Source: Catenaria anguillulae PL171
Lineage: Eukaryota; Blastocladiomycota; Blastocladiomycetes; Blastocladiales; Catenariaceae
Assembly: GCA_002102555.1 (NCBI GenBank)
Contig: MCFL01000048.1
Location: 62,001 to 126,000, forward strand
Length of the DNA stretch: 64,000 nt
Reading direction: 5' to 3'
Positions within the stretch are counted from its first letter, which is position 1, and every line of letters starts with the position of its first letter. The position numbers and the translations under genes were made by a program. Below the pieces are notes generated by a model. That model saw nothing but the letters and a program-made list of their open reading frames with translations. It was not told the origin of the DNA and did no database searches. Positions 33,382 through 44,632 of this stretch are shown piece by piece.

Positions 33382-35435
33382 TCACTTTCCGTCATATGCC
33401 CGCGCCATTGGCTCTCCTCCTTGATCTGCCTTTGTTGCCGCCACCACCACCATGTCAACCCGAGTTGCCTGTGTCTCACTGACAACGTCGGCGACCGGCT
33501 CGCCCGTCCGCAACACGGAATGCTTGACACTCCACCCAAAGTACACGCCCATACCAATGCACACCCAAACAAGCAGCCGGACCACGTTTTCCCATCTACA
33601 AAACACGAGCAGCCCGAGCGAGCACGTACCCGCGACTGCCGGAACAACAACCGGGCCCAGTGGGAAGGTGAACGGGCGGTGCACGTCTGGGTGCTTGAAG
33701 CGCAGAATGCACGCAGACGCGGCTACCAAGGTGAACGACATGAGCGTTGCGGCCGATGCCAGGTTGCCCAGAAGCCCGAGCGGAAACAGACCTGCCATGA
33801 TGGCGATGAGTGCGCCGCAAGCCAAGGTTGGGATGATGGGTGTGCCCGATTTACGGTCAATGTGGCCGAACATGGCCCCGACTAGGCCGTCTTGCGCCAT
33901 GGAACAGAGAATCTACAAAAGATAGGCACATGGCAGCTGGTGAGCCAGGCATAATGCCTCTTGTGGATCAAGCCTGTGCGGACGTACACGGGGCAGGGCA
34001 ATGAGCGAAACAATGATGACGCTGGCCAGACCCGTCAGGCCTGCAACGCACACGAACCAGCCCAGAGCACGAAAAATGTCGAAACTAGCGTCGGCAAGTG
34101 GGGTCATGGATTTGAGCTCTTTGAAGGGGGTCACGCCGAGGACGCCTCCGTAAGTGAGGACGTAAACGATGATACTGAAGAGTATACTACCAATGATCCC
34201 TGAACGATGGGCGGATAATCGTGAGTTTCTCTGGACGCAAACAGCGGCAAGCGGCTTGTCTCACGTACCGATTGGAATGTCGCGAGCGGGGCGCTGGACC
34301 TCTTGAACGCAGTTCGCAGCCGAGTCGATTCCAAAACAGACTGGTTACAGGGAAACAAAAACAGGAATGGTTGGTCAGTTGGTAGGGATATTGTACTCGA
34401 GCTTACATGCACATACCAAAAGCAATGGACGCTGCAGCTTGGAACACTCCACGAATCCCGTATGCGCCTTGCATGTCGGATCCCGGGACAAATGGAGACA
34501 AGTATGGAAAGGAGTCATACCCGGTTGCGATGACGATCACGAGTGCAAGGAATACAATGAGAGCCTGGTCAGGGTGGGGGGTTAGTCCATACGGCGCCGC
34601 CACAAGCCATGTTTGAAGAGAATTTCGCACAATCCCAGTGAGCACATGGCTGATATGTGCCGAGCGCTTGATGCCAAAGCACATTGCAAACGTGCACAAG
34701 ATGACAGCGGCGACGGCAGGCAAGTTGAGGATCCCGTTCGACTCGGCGCTACGGTGAAAGCCAGTTGCATCGGAATACGACAAGGGACTCTGCGTCAAAG
34801 TGACGCCCGCCGGGCGGTCAGTTGCGAGCTCGACCAGCTTACCCAAGTGCGAAGTGAGACTTGTAGCAGCAGTTGCTGCGATGGTGACATATTGGGCAAT
34901 GGCAGTCCATCCCGCCACGAAAGCAAATAGCTCTCCGCCAGTGGAAAACTACAAGGACACATCATCACATGCAAGGACTCATTCATGTGAGCGAGCGCTG
35001 GGTGGAAACTGTTAAGACGAGGAGGAACGCTTCGCACGTACAGCATAAACATAGACAGAGCCAATTGCGGGTATGGCGGTTGCCAATTCACAATAGCACA
35101 GGCCGACAAACATGGATGTGAAGCCGACAACCACAAAGGCGAGAATGACGGCGGGACCCGCATAATTTGCAGCGGCAGCCCCGGCGCCATAGAAGATACC
35201 TGCGCTGATTGTCCCGGCAGCACCTGCAGAGACAAAGTGCAGTGAGCATTCAACACCTGGAGGACGCTGTAGTGAGACACAAGTCGATGGGAGGTTCCGT
35301 ACTCAGCAGAAACACATTGCGGGCAGTCAAGTGCCGCTTCATCAGGGCGGCATTTTCATTGGTCGCAGGCGAGGGTTGTACGACAGTCTTTGTCGCAAAC
35401 ATTCCCGACATTGAAAAGGAATGGCTCATTATCAT
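33382..35435 (-). CDS. Cationic amino-acid transporter-like permease (APC superfamily), divergent copy A
   Basis: An APC-family permease with about 12-14 helices, expected in plasma or vacuolar membrane. Signature parts are TISAGIFYGAGAAAANYAGP (helix 1 break), FVGLCYCELATAIPAIGSVY, CFGIDSAANCVQEVQRPARD and IIGSILFSIIVYVLTYGG. Seven exons can be traced: 35435-35303, 35223-35042, 34949-34631, 34564-34417, 34340-34269, 34199-33988 and 33912-33382. The six introns are 65-92 nt. One extra T (34919-34924, GCTTTTC) shifts the frame before VAGWTAIAQYVT. It is clearly more diverged from the two copies at 57-63 kb than they are from each other. It converges with PQ-loop gene 1 and diverges from PQ-loop gene 2. 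Confidence 0.85.
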
Positions 35436-36089
35436 GGGACGTCGCTTGGCTGCTTCCAGAATGAATGAAGCGGACAGGACAGGTTTAGTGGTCCGGGTAA
35501 AGGGCAGCGGATTGACTACAACAAGTTGAACCACATGGCAAAGAGCGGGCGCTACTTATCGGCCAGCCAGCTCGTTGGACATGGTATGAGCAGTCGTTCA
35601 AGGACCCAGGCACTTTGCTCTCTTCTTGGAGTGAGTTCCGCAACCGCTCCTCCATCAGAGACATCAGTGGGCACTTGAGTGAATGAGACAGGGTCTCTCG
35701 TGCATGCATATGAGTATTGACATAACGAACAATGAAATATGCATCCTGCCAATCAACCAATGCATGAGCTGAATCCCATTGTCGAGTCATCAAGGAAGGA
35801 ATTCAAAGCGATCACTTTGAAACATTTTGCGTGGGCCGGCGTTCCGCGGCCTCCGATTTTGATGACAAGGTCACACTTGATTACTATTTCCGCGAAATTG
35901 ATGGGTTGGATACCGCTATTCTCGCTCTTCCCGCTTGATATTCGATCAATTTTGCCCGCAGTCCATCATGAGGGAGTTTACCCAAGTTCAATAAAGCCCT
36001 CACTGCCACCGTAGACATCTTGGAGACTGCCATTCGTGTCACTCCATTATCCTCCTCCCCTCCTCTCTATCAAGCAAATTGACTCAATC
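35436..36089. promoter_or_regulatory. Shared upstream region of permease A and PQ-loop gene 2
   Basis: 654 bp between divergent starts. The first part may be 5' UTR of the permease, since an open frame continues upstream of its ATG. No specific site recognised. Confidence 0.4.
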
Positions 36090-36614
36090 ATGGACGGTCC
36101 ACTCTCACATTCGCAAGTTGCTGCTTCTGGCCTTTCGCGTGCGTCCATCGAAGCCATTGGCTACGCTGGCGGCCTTGTGCTCGGTACGATGTCGGCTGCA
36201 TCCAAGTTCCATAAGTAGCCCGCCACATATTGGTGCTGACCATTAGCCGGACCGCATCCTTTGCCTAGCCGTGTGTCTCGCCCCACAGTTGCACCATGTC
36301 ATCAAGAACAAGTCTGCAGACGATATCAGCTACATTTGGACTTGCATGTATTTGGTGGGTGTCGCAATCACCATGGTATGTGGAGAGTGTCTCACTTGAC
36401 CTGTTTCAACTCTCACTCGTTCCCGCGATGGATATGCATGCCACAGGTCTACCTCGTCTTGATTGAAGCGGTCGCCGGCTATGTCTCGCTGATTGTCGAG
36501 GCCACATTTTTGGTTGCGCTCATGGTGCTGAAATGGTATTATGCGCGACAAAAGGGCATGTTGATGACAAACGATGCGGGGCTTGAGGAAGATGGGGATT
36601 CTCATGCCAAGTGA
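36090..36614 (+). CDS. PQ-loop / SemiSWEET-like 3-TM protein, copy 2
   Basis: One PQ-loop unit: IEAIGYAGGLVLAVCLAPQL (helix 1, Pro-Gln), IKNKSADDISYIWTCMYLVG (helix 2) and VSLIVEATFLVALMVLKWYY (helix 3), with a short acidic tail. Exons are 36090-36183, 36269-36375 and 36447-36614; introns are 36184-36268 (phase 1) and 36376-36446 (phase 0). The frame is intact at 122 residues. Intron positions, phases and the 107-nt middle exon are the same as in copy 1. It lacks copy 1's Pro-rich tail and is close to bacterial SemiSWEET size. The substrate is unknown. Confidence 0.8.
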
Positions 36615-36995
36615 AGGGCAGAGACTCGTGCCGATATTTATTTACAATACGAATACATTTAGCCTTCTCACACGTTTGATTTTTGAACCCTCGTTCGCGG
36701 GAATGTGTACGTATGCGTATGGCGCCTAGGAAAGTTTCGAGTTACACGTGTGCAGAATACAGACTGTTTATGGTGGTTCTCAAGAGGATGATGGTCAGTG
36801 GTCCAGCCGACGAAGCTGAGTGGAGGTGGGGCACAAGTGTGGATGATGGCAACGGGTTGCCATGAGTACACACGGGCATCCGAGACGAGTCCATTAGAAT
36901 GAAAAGAAATCTTGCATGCGTGGATGGTGCAATCATGCACGCTCAAAAAATCGAAAAATGTACACGCAACCCTCTCCGTGTCTTGTTCCAAGCGT
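36615..36995. other. Convergent intergenic region
   Basis: 381 bp between the PQ-loop 2 and ARPC5 3' ends; both 3' UTRs fit here. Confidence 0.4.
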
Positions 36996-37547
36996 TTAAA
37001 TGACTCGCTTGTCGGCCATGACACGCACAATGGCGCCAACGCCGGCGACCTCGGTCAACTTTTCGTGCCAGGTGAGGAGCGATCCGCAATTGAATAGCGC
37101 GGGGGTGCCATGGCGCGGTACACGTACTTGAAGAGCAGGTCGAGTTCGGCCGGTTGGAGCTGCGAGATGAGTGTTGGGACGTCGGTGGAGCGGGCAGTGG
37201 TGAGAACGTCGACGACAGATTTGGTACTCATTTCCTATTGATGTACGACAATACGGTGTGTTGGCCAAGGAGGTACAAACTGGTAAGACGACAAAAGGAA
37301 AGGAGGACCTTGAAAGGCGTAATGGCCGGGTTGGCGGTGGGGCCGTAGGGCTGAGTACCCTGGAGAGCCCGACGCAGAGCAGCCGAGAGGTCGCCGCGGG
37401 CCAGCAGGGACGAGACCTCGGCAGCACGGGCCTGGGCGGCGTCCTGAATGTCGGCAGATCAACCTTTGCTGAGGCGAGCGCGTCCTGGTCCTGGTAGTCG
37501 TCGTCGTCCAAGTGCAGGGCGTCGACGTCGAGCTTGCGGTGCGACAT
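36996..37547 (-). CDS. ARPC5: Arp2/3 complex 16-kDa subunit ARPC5
   Basis: A structural subunit of the actin-branching Arp2/3 complex. The N-terminus MSHRKLDVDALHLDDDD is the acidic leader. DAAQARAAEVSSLLARGDLS and ALRRALQGTQPYGP follow. After a phase 0 intron (about 37,232-37,317) comes VVDVLTTARSTDVPTLISQL, then LDLLFKYVYRAMATPALFNC and LTWHEKLTEVAGVGAIVRVM at the end. Two single bases seem missing, near 37,470 and 37,110; correcting for them gives a full-length subunit of about 150 residues. The family match is strong on both sides of each break. Confidence 0.88.
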   Translation of the reverse strand: MSHRKLDVDALHLDDDDYQDQDALASAKVDLPTFRTPPRPVLPRSRPCWPAATSRLLCVGLSRVLSPTAPPPTRPLRLSRSSFPFVVLPVCTSLANTPYCRTSIGNEYQICRRRSHHCPLHRRPNTHLAAPTGRTRPALQVRVPRHGTPALFNCGSLLTWHEKLTEVAGVGAIVRVMADKRVI

Positions 37548-37838
37548 TTGTGAATTCTTTGCAGTTGGTTGACGGATTGGCTGCAATTAATTCATTTTCA
37601 TACATAAATACATGATGGCGTTTTTTATTCTTTTCTTCCGCCAACCGCCAAGCAACGCGAGCCGACACACTGGAGTCGATCGATCGACGGCCCCGTGCCA
37701 GAGATACGCAAATGTATGCCTGTGTAAATATTAACATGTACAAACATTAACAGTTTGGTGAGCAAGGATTCAGTGCAAGAACCATCCCGCAACGTCACTC
37801 CAAGTCAATGCAATACACTCCCCGGAGGCAGTACTACC

Positions 37839-40800
37839 ATGTCGTTTAACAATTACCGCCAACGGCCGCCCCGGCCTGGTCCATCCTCCTTGTCCTCGTC
37901 CTCGGCAATGGCGGCCAGGTCAAATAGCTCCACCTTGCAAAAACAGCCAAAGCCACAGGCGCAAGCACAAGCACAACCGCCAGCTTGGCTCAACGGTATC
38001 GAATGGTCGCACGAGCCTGCCATTACCGCTCCTCAATCAGATTCAGAGCCACAACAAGACGAACCGGTTCTGGACACGGACACGTTCATTGACGAGCACA
38101 CCTACAAGCAGTTTGCCTGGCTGCCCGCCTATCAACCTACTCCACCGACAGCGTCGCTCTCCGATTTATTCGCCGTGCTTTGCCGCCAGTGTCGCTCGCA
38201 CTGCCGCCCACACACGCACACGATTTCAACTTTCTGCCCCCACCCCCTGCTGCCCCCGCCATCCCCACTGGAGGAGCCCATCATAATCACTTTCAATTGC
38301 AACAAGCACCACCACCGGCGAATGCTACGGGATTCACTTCGCTCCCCTCATTCGCAACACCAATCACTGTCCCTCCTCAAGGACCAGTTCCCTCAACTGT
38401 TTCACAAGCGCAAGTCCAGCACCCGCCGGCCTTTGATCCCAATCATCCCGGTCGCCAGACTGCAGCAGCTCCTCACCAATCTCGGCCCTTCAGGACTCGC
38501 CAATCCGTCCGCTTCAGAGGCAATTGGTCCTCTCCTCACTCAACTCGCAGCTTCTCCAATGGCCGCAGGAATCAACCTAGCGTCCCTCTTGCCCGCTGCA
38601 TCCTCTGGAGCTGCGTCCGTTGCATCGGATGTGGCCAGACTGCTCGCGTCTGCATCTCAGCCCCTTGAACAAGCACCCACTTCGTCATCATCTCCCGCCT
38701 CAATGGGCCCACCAAGAGCAGTCGAAAGAACAAAGCCCGAGGTGGTCTTGGTCAGTGACGAGGAATCTTCGCAAAGTGGAGCGACATCTGCAGCTCCCTC
38801 GGTACCCGTCTCGCCCACGGATCCCCAACACCACTACAACTGGAACCACCGAAAACAGCTTCCGAAACGGCAATTGCCCCATCAGCGGCTGCACCAAAGC
38901 CGTTTCACCCTTACGATATCAAAAACTCGGACGGCATGCCGTACTCGATCTTGACGCTCGAACAGCATAAGCAGTTTAACCAGCTCGAAGCACTCATCCG
39001 CACTGTATGTCTACCATCCCTTCCGCACTTGCGTGTGTTTATTTCCGAATTCGAATCGACTGATCCACTCTCACATCTCACCATGTAGAATCCAAACTCG
39101 CTCGACCCAACCATCCACGCGCTATATTCGCAAATGTCGCAAATCATCTCGATCGAACGTGCCAAACTGCACGCTCACCTGCTGCCACGGCTGCTCACGC
39201 ACCTGCACTCGCTGCCTCCACTGCCGCCCACCATGATCCACCAAGTCCTCGAGCACACAAAAACCGACCTGCGGCGGCGGTCCTTGTGGACGCACGCTTA
39301 CCATTGGCACACAACATGGACCATTGCAACGCCTACAGCGACTCCTTCGGGCGGCGATTCGAGCCCGCCGCTCGCCAACCTGCGGTACGTCGCGCCGTTT
39401 CTCGCGCCAAAGCACTTGCCTGCCCTCGACCTCGACCTCATCACGCCCCCGGGCACGCCCGGCGTGCCCATTGACCGGCCCGAGGTTGGCACGTACTGGC
39501 GCCAAGCAAGCATGCCACCACTCACAACGGATTCGCGCATGCAAAACGCACTGTTCGGTGGTGCGGCGCGTTCGGGCGCCTCGGGGCACCCAACGCCATT
39601 GTGTCTGCAGGCACGCTTGCGGCGCTCGCGGGCGTGTGGGCCGAAATCTCCTCACGTGGCGTGGCGGGCGACGATGTCATGTTTCCACTCAGCGTGTATT
39701 CCGGGGTGGTCACCTTGGACAAGCCCATGCGGCCCGTGCCGGGCGTCGCGCTCGACCGTGCCCAGGTGGCGCGCAAGTACATGTCGGCGGTGGCGCGCAT
39801 GGTGCCCGTGACCAAGGTCGGCTCGGACTTTGCAGATTACGCCATGTGGCAGCTGACGCGCGTAGATGGCCAAGGCGGCGAGTTGCGCGTGCTGTTGCGT
39901 ACACGGATTGACGGCGTGGACCATACGCGCAAGACCGGCCGTGCGCATCAAGCCTGTGCTCGATCACGTACCTGGGCTGGTTGCCCCACTCATGTCACCA
40001 AAGGTCGCAGTCAAACGGTTTGTTCAGGCCGTTGTGCGTGGCGACAGCTCCCTCGACACGAGTCCAACCAATGCCGCCACCGTGTCGCCACCGCCGCCGC
40101 CCCGGCTTGCACTCGTGCACATTGTTCCGCACACGGGCCAGCTGACCAAGATCGAGTATCCGCTTGCGCGCGACTTGGTCAAGCACTTGCCCACGCCGCC
40201 ACAGGCCGTGTGGGGCTTCATTGCCGACGTGCTTGGGCGCTTGACCGCAGTCCCCGATGGCAGGTATGTGCTCGGGTTCAAGGTGGACGCCAAGGACCCG
40301 TTCTTGCTCAAGGCCAATGCAGCCGCCGGCACGGGCGTAGGCGCTGGCGTGCAAGCCAATGCGTCCATTGTGTTTGACATGTCGAGCGAACGCAACGCGT
40401 CGCCCGCCGTCGTGTACGAAGGAGCCACGGTCCAAAGGGATCCCGAGGGGAACGAGATGCCGCCGCACGGAGTCCAGGTGGGCGTGGACGTGGATTGGGT
40501 CGTCAAGGATCCAGTGGGTGGAAGTGACAGGATCAGCGGCACATTTCCCGTAATGCCGCCTGAACTCCGGGCGCAGTTGATGGACGTGGTGCCGTTGCCT
40601 GGGTCAAAGCTCACAGCCGATCCGACCCCGCAGTGCCAGCGGCGGCCACAAGCAAGAAGGCCAAGAAGGATGGCGACGCAAAGAAGAAGAAAAAGAAGTC
40701 GAATAAAAAGTCAAAGGCGGTTGTGCCTGTGGATGGCGTCGCGTTGCATGTGGCACCTGACGACGATGTTGTCATGGATGATGTGGATGGTGACGCTGTT

Positions 40801-40902
40801 TCGTCGTTTATGGCTGCTGCGGCTCTTGTATCAGGCTCAGTGCAAGTGGGCAACGGTGCGGCAAGTGCGGGCATCGGTTCCGAAAGTATGGGAGGTGATT
40901 AG
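37839..40902 (+). CDS. Large unassigned protein
   Basis: The start context is taccATGtcg (MSFNNYRQRPPRPGPSS); an in-frame ATG at 37755 is possible. A Ser/Pro/Gln-rich first half includes a SUMO-interaction-like VVLVSDEES near 38,745. A conserved-looking part begins FHPYDIKNSDGMPYSILTLE and QHKQFNQLEALIRT, interrupted by intron 39005-39088 (phase 0) before NPNSLDPTIHALYSQMSQII. Later come PVPGVALDRAQVARKYMSAV, LALVHIVPHTGQLTKIEYPL and VWGFIADVLGRLTAVPDGRY. The tail has a Lys cluster (AKKDGDAKKKKKKSNKKSK) and an acidic end. Several frame changes are required. The architecture faintly recalls ICE2/NARG2 of the little elongation complex, but I cannot support that name. Confidence 0.5.
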
Positions 40903-41465
40903 CGTTGTTTTTTCTATTTATTATCTTGCATGCCTCTACTCTGCGAACTCGTTCCGTTTTCTTTTGCTACCCTTGCCGCAATCCCACGAGCCCAGAGCAG
41001 GCAAGTTCAACGTACCAAATACATTTTTTCCCGGTGGGACTGTTATTAGCCGCTACTTTAAATATCGTCTGGGGTTGAGCCGTCAGTGCATCTGCAAAGC
41101 GACGTCCATCCAAGACATGACAACGGACCTTGAGTCGTTGTAGCAACGAGGTCGAAGTATTCATACAGATACGGTGCTGGCTGCTTCAAGCAAGACAAGG
41201 CAACCAAGTGAGAGACCGATTGTTAATATCCGCCCAACTCAGCGGCGGGGCCGTTGTCTGGGGCATCAACGAAAATGAACAACAAATCGAAAAAGCATCA
41301 TCGTGGCGACGAGATTTGCCGGGTGAACGAAAATCGAGGCTAGCCTGGATGGATGACTGGATAACTGTAGAACGGAAGAAGAAAATAAAAGGAACCAAAA
41401 GGAAACAACGAAACATGTGCCAGGTTAGCGTCAGCCGCACATCCACCTCCCATCCGACCAAGCAC
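40903..41465. other. Convergent intergenic region
   Basis: 563 bp between 3' ends. No gene or repeat recognised. Confidence 0.4.
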
Positions 41466-43679
41466 TTACTGATCCTCGCCGCCCGCGGTCACTTCACGCG
41501 CCGCCCCGTAAAAATCGCGGCTCTCCCACCTCGCTTCGGGGAAGTAAGCCGCCACGACCGTCCGACCACGGTACGTCCGCCCACACACGCGCCGCATGAC
41601 ATTCTGGCACTCAAACTCGTCCGTGAACAAGACAAACACTTGGACAATGGGTTGCGGTGCGCCGACAGAGCCCTTGGGCGGCTCGGGGATTTGGGGGACG
41701 ATGACGTCAACAACCTTGCCGAATTGAGTGCACTCGTCGCGCACATCTTGGACCAATTCTGCGCATGAGGAAATGGAGCAATGGGTGAGCTATCAGTCAG
41801 GGGACACGAAATACAAAAAAGAAGCGTACCATCCATCTGATGCGGCTGCCTCACCTCGTCCACGCTCGCCAAATTCATCAACAGCATGATCCTCGACAAC
41901 TGACCGACGCCATTGGCGGCATTCAGCGCAGGCACCAAAATGCCATCGGGCGGGCCGACGGGCCCAGGCCCATCGGAATCCACACCGCCCGACATGGGCA
42001 GCGGCGCCGTGCCCATCATGCTGTCATCACGCTTCTTACCACTCGATGCGCGCTGCACAACCAGCCTGCGATCGCCAATCTCCATGCCGTTCAACCCTTC
42101 GATCGCAACATCGGCCAGCGCGCCGTCCATGTACTCGCAAAACGCATATCCCTTTGACTCGCCGCGCTCCACGTCCATAATCAAATTGAACGTCTTGATT
42201 GCACCAAAGGCCTCGAGCAGCTCGCGAACCTGGCCCTCGGTCAAGTTGCGCGGAATGCCACCAATGAAGAGCTTGTCTGGATTGTGCGAGTGCGGGCCGC
42301 CCGGTGCGCCACTGCCAAAGGCCCCACCGGCCAAGTGCGGCGGCACCGGGTCCGACTCGCCCGGTTGTGGGACATAGTCCTTGGGTCGCTTGATGCGCAA
42401 GGTTTGCCCACCAAAAGTCCACTGGCTGTCGTATGCGAGCATGGTGGTCGCGTGTGAGGCCTCGCGGAATTCCAGGAAGGCAAAGCTGCGGTCGCCGCCA
42501 AACGAGGCCGTCAGGGCCGATGGTTCCATGCCATGGCGTTGCATTTCTTGGTTGATAAAGTTGATGAGGTCGGTCTGGTATCGGCAAGGGTGAGCACATT
42601 AATGGTTCAAGAGCAATGAAGCAAGAAAATGGAGTGAACGCACGTCCGTGACGTCCTTGGGCAAGTTGCCAAAGTACAACCGCCTGGCCGTGCGAGCCTG
42701 GAACGCAGCGCTCCCGGGTGGGCCGCCCGTCATCATCGAGTTCATCTTTTGTTGCGCAGCCATTGCCCCCGGCTGGCCCAAGAGCGTGCCCGGCGCCTGC
42801 TTCATGACTGCCCGATGGCAAGGCAACAAAAAGTTGTCTGTGGCCTTTGCTTCAATTGCGGGAACATTTTCATACCCGAGCGGGGCAATGTCCCACTTTG
42901 AATCCTTGCGCGGGCGCTTGTCGAGGGGAACCACGTCGGGCGCAGGCGATGGGGACCGATACCGACCAATATGGTGCGCGCCTCCAAACGAGTACCCGAA
43001 CCCCTTATCACGGCCCAGATCGCCCGGCCCGCTGTCCATGAATCCTCCACCACCGCCGCGATGGTCACGGTCGTACGAGCGGCCCTGGTGGTAGTCACGG
43101 TCCCGCCCGCGTCCGCGTGACGACGAGTCGTAATGGTCATCATAGTAAGGGTCACGACGGGAGCTGGACCGGCGGTCGCGGTCGCGCTCGCGGTCATCGT
43201 AGTATGGGTCGCGGCGGGAGCTCGAGCGACGGTCATCGTAGTAGGGGTCGGCAGACCGGCGCGAGCTCGGACGGCGTTCATCGTAGTAACTCTCATGGGC
43301 ATCGCGAGGGTCTCGAGCATCACGGGCATCTCGAGAATCACGCGGGTCGCGGGACTCGCGAGGGGCACTTCGGTCGCTTCCGCGGCGGTCCGCATATGCG
43401 GGTTCTTCGTTTGGATATTCTGATCGAGACGAGCGATGGTGTGCATGGTCGTCACCGGCGCAGGTCCACGGTTGCTGCGAGACTCGCGATCGCCTCGGTC
43501 GTTGCGGTCACTACGATCACGGTCGCTACGGTCACGGTCCGAAGGTCCGGCGGCGGCAGCTGCCGCAGGTGGAGCATCGTCCCACGGCGGCTACGCTTAC
43601 GATCGGTGCCCGGATCGAGGTCCGAGTCGGGCCCGCGCTTGAGGGCGTTGGACGAAGAGGTGGCAGCTGGATCGGTCAT
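41466..43679 (-). CDS. U2AF large subunit (U2AF65), splicing factor
   Basis: Binds the polypyrimidine tract and recruits U2 snRNP. An N-terminal RS/RD region (repeats of DPYYDDRRSSSRR, with KRSRR) contacts RNA and partners. RRM1 has RNP2 RRLYFGNLP and RNP1 RSFAFLEF; RRM2 has KLFIGGIPRNL and SKGYAFCEY; the C-terminal UHM (RRM3) has VQVFVLFTDEFECQNVM and TVVAAYFPEARW. Introns are 42575-42643 (phase 0) and 41759-41829 (phase 1). The RS region needs two frame changes (near 43,540 and 43,450), where short CGAC/GACC repeats make indels likely. The ATG at 43679 gives MTDPAATSSSNALKRGPDSD. The presence of this factor fits the many short introns seen in the window. Confidence 0.92.
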
Positions 43680-44632
43680 GGCTACGGCTTTTGATCTTGC
43701 CGTTGCGCTTGTAGGTACGGTTCGCCGGCAAAGCGGATTGTTGTTTTGGTTGGCAGGCCAGGGACGGCAGGTCGTGCTTGGAGGTCGAGAGGGACCGGAA
43801 CCGGCTGGCAGGATCCGGGTCAGTCGGCGGCAGTCGGTGTCGGAAACAATGTTGCGCAAGGTGGTCAGTGTTGATGCCAGAGAGGTATCACCCCGACCGT
43901 CGAATGCATTCGCTGCCTCGCTCATTTGGCTTTGGCGATTTCAAGTCGAGCAACAAGGGCGTGGAGTGAACACGTGGGCAAAGCAAAGGCTGCTGATCAC
44001 AATCGGCATTTGTCAAGTGCATTCAGAGATGCGTGATCGCGTCTGTATGCGCCTTGGCTCCACCCCTGACGGCTGACTGACGGGATTCAGGGGTTTCCCA
44101 CTTGTCTGGAGATTCGCACAACCCCTTTTTCTTCACCACCAGAGAACTCTTGGCTTATCAGCTTGCTCTCGCTCTCCTTTCCCTGCTGTCTGCTTGATTG
44201 CGCATCACTCACCGCGGTGCCCGCGCCATGCTACTTTGAATCATTGCCCGTTTCCTGGGACCTGTCCTGCTCGACTTGCCGCCTGCGACTACTGGCAATA
44301 CTTGCGCTACGCCCGAGACCACCAGCCCGCCACCGTCTCGATCGCTCTCGTTCGTTGGCTACACTCCTTCCTTTTTAGACTGCCCCGCCGCCCGTTCTCC
44401 TCGGTGCTGCCGCCCGAACCGACGACCACCATTTTCTCCTCTCCCGCAACCACTGAAGGGACCTCGGTGCCGGTGTTGGTATTGCTAACCAAAGCTTTCC
44501 TTCTACGCATCTGCCCTTCAGCCAGAGTACTCTCGGCCACTGCTACTGCCAACGTCCAGGGCACCAACCTGGGCAATCATCCGCTTCTCCGATTGCTTCT
44601 GCTCACCCACTATCTCCCTCGGTTTTTCGGCC
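43680..44632. other. Divergent intergenic region
   Basis: 953 bp between the U2AF65 start and the PHD gene. Some of it may be 5' UTR; open frames here have no recognisable content. Confidence 0.4.

Noticed and set aside
43117-44076. Arg/Gly/His-rich plus-strand frame of about 320 codons
   Set aside because: It is antisense to the RS repeats of U2AF65, whose minus-strand product is certain.
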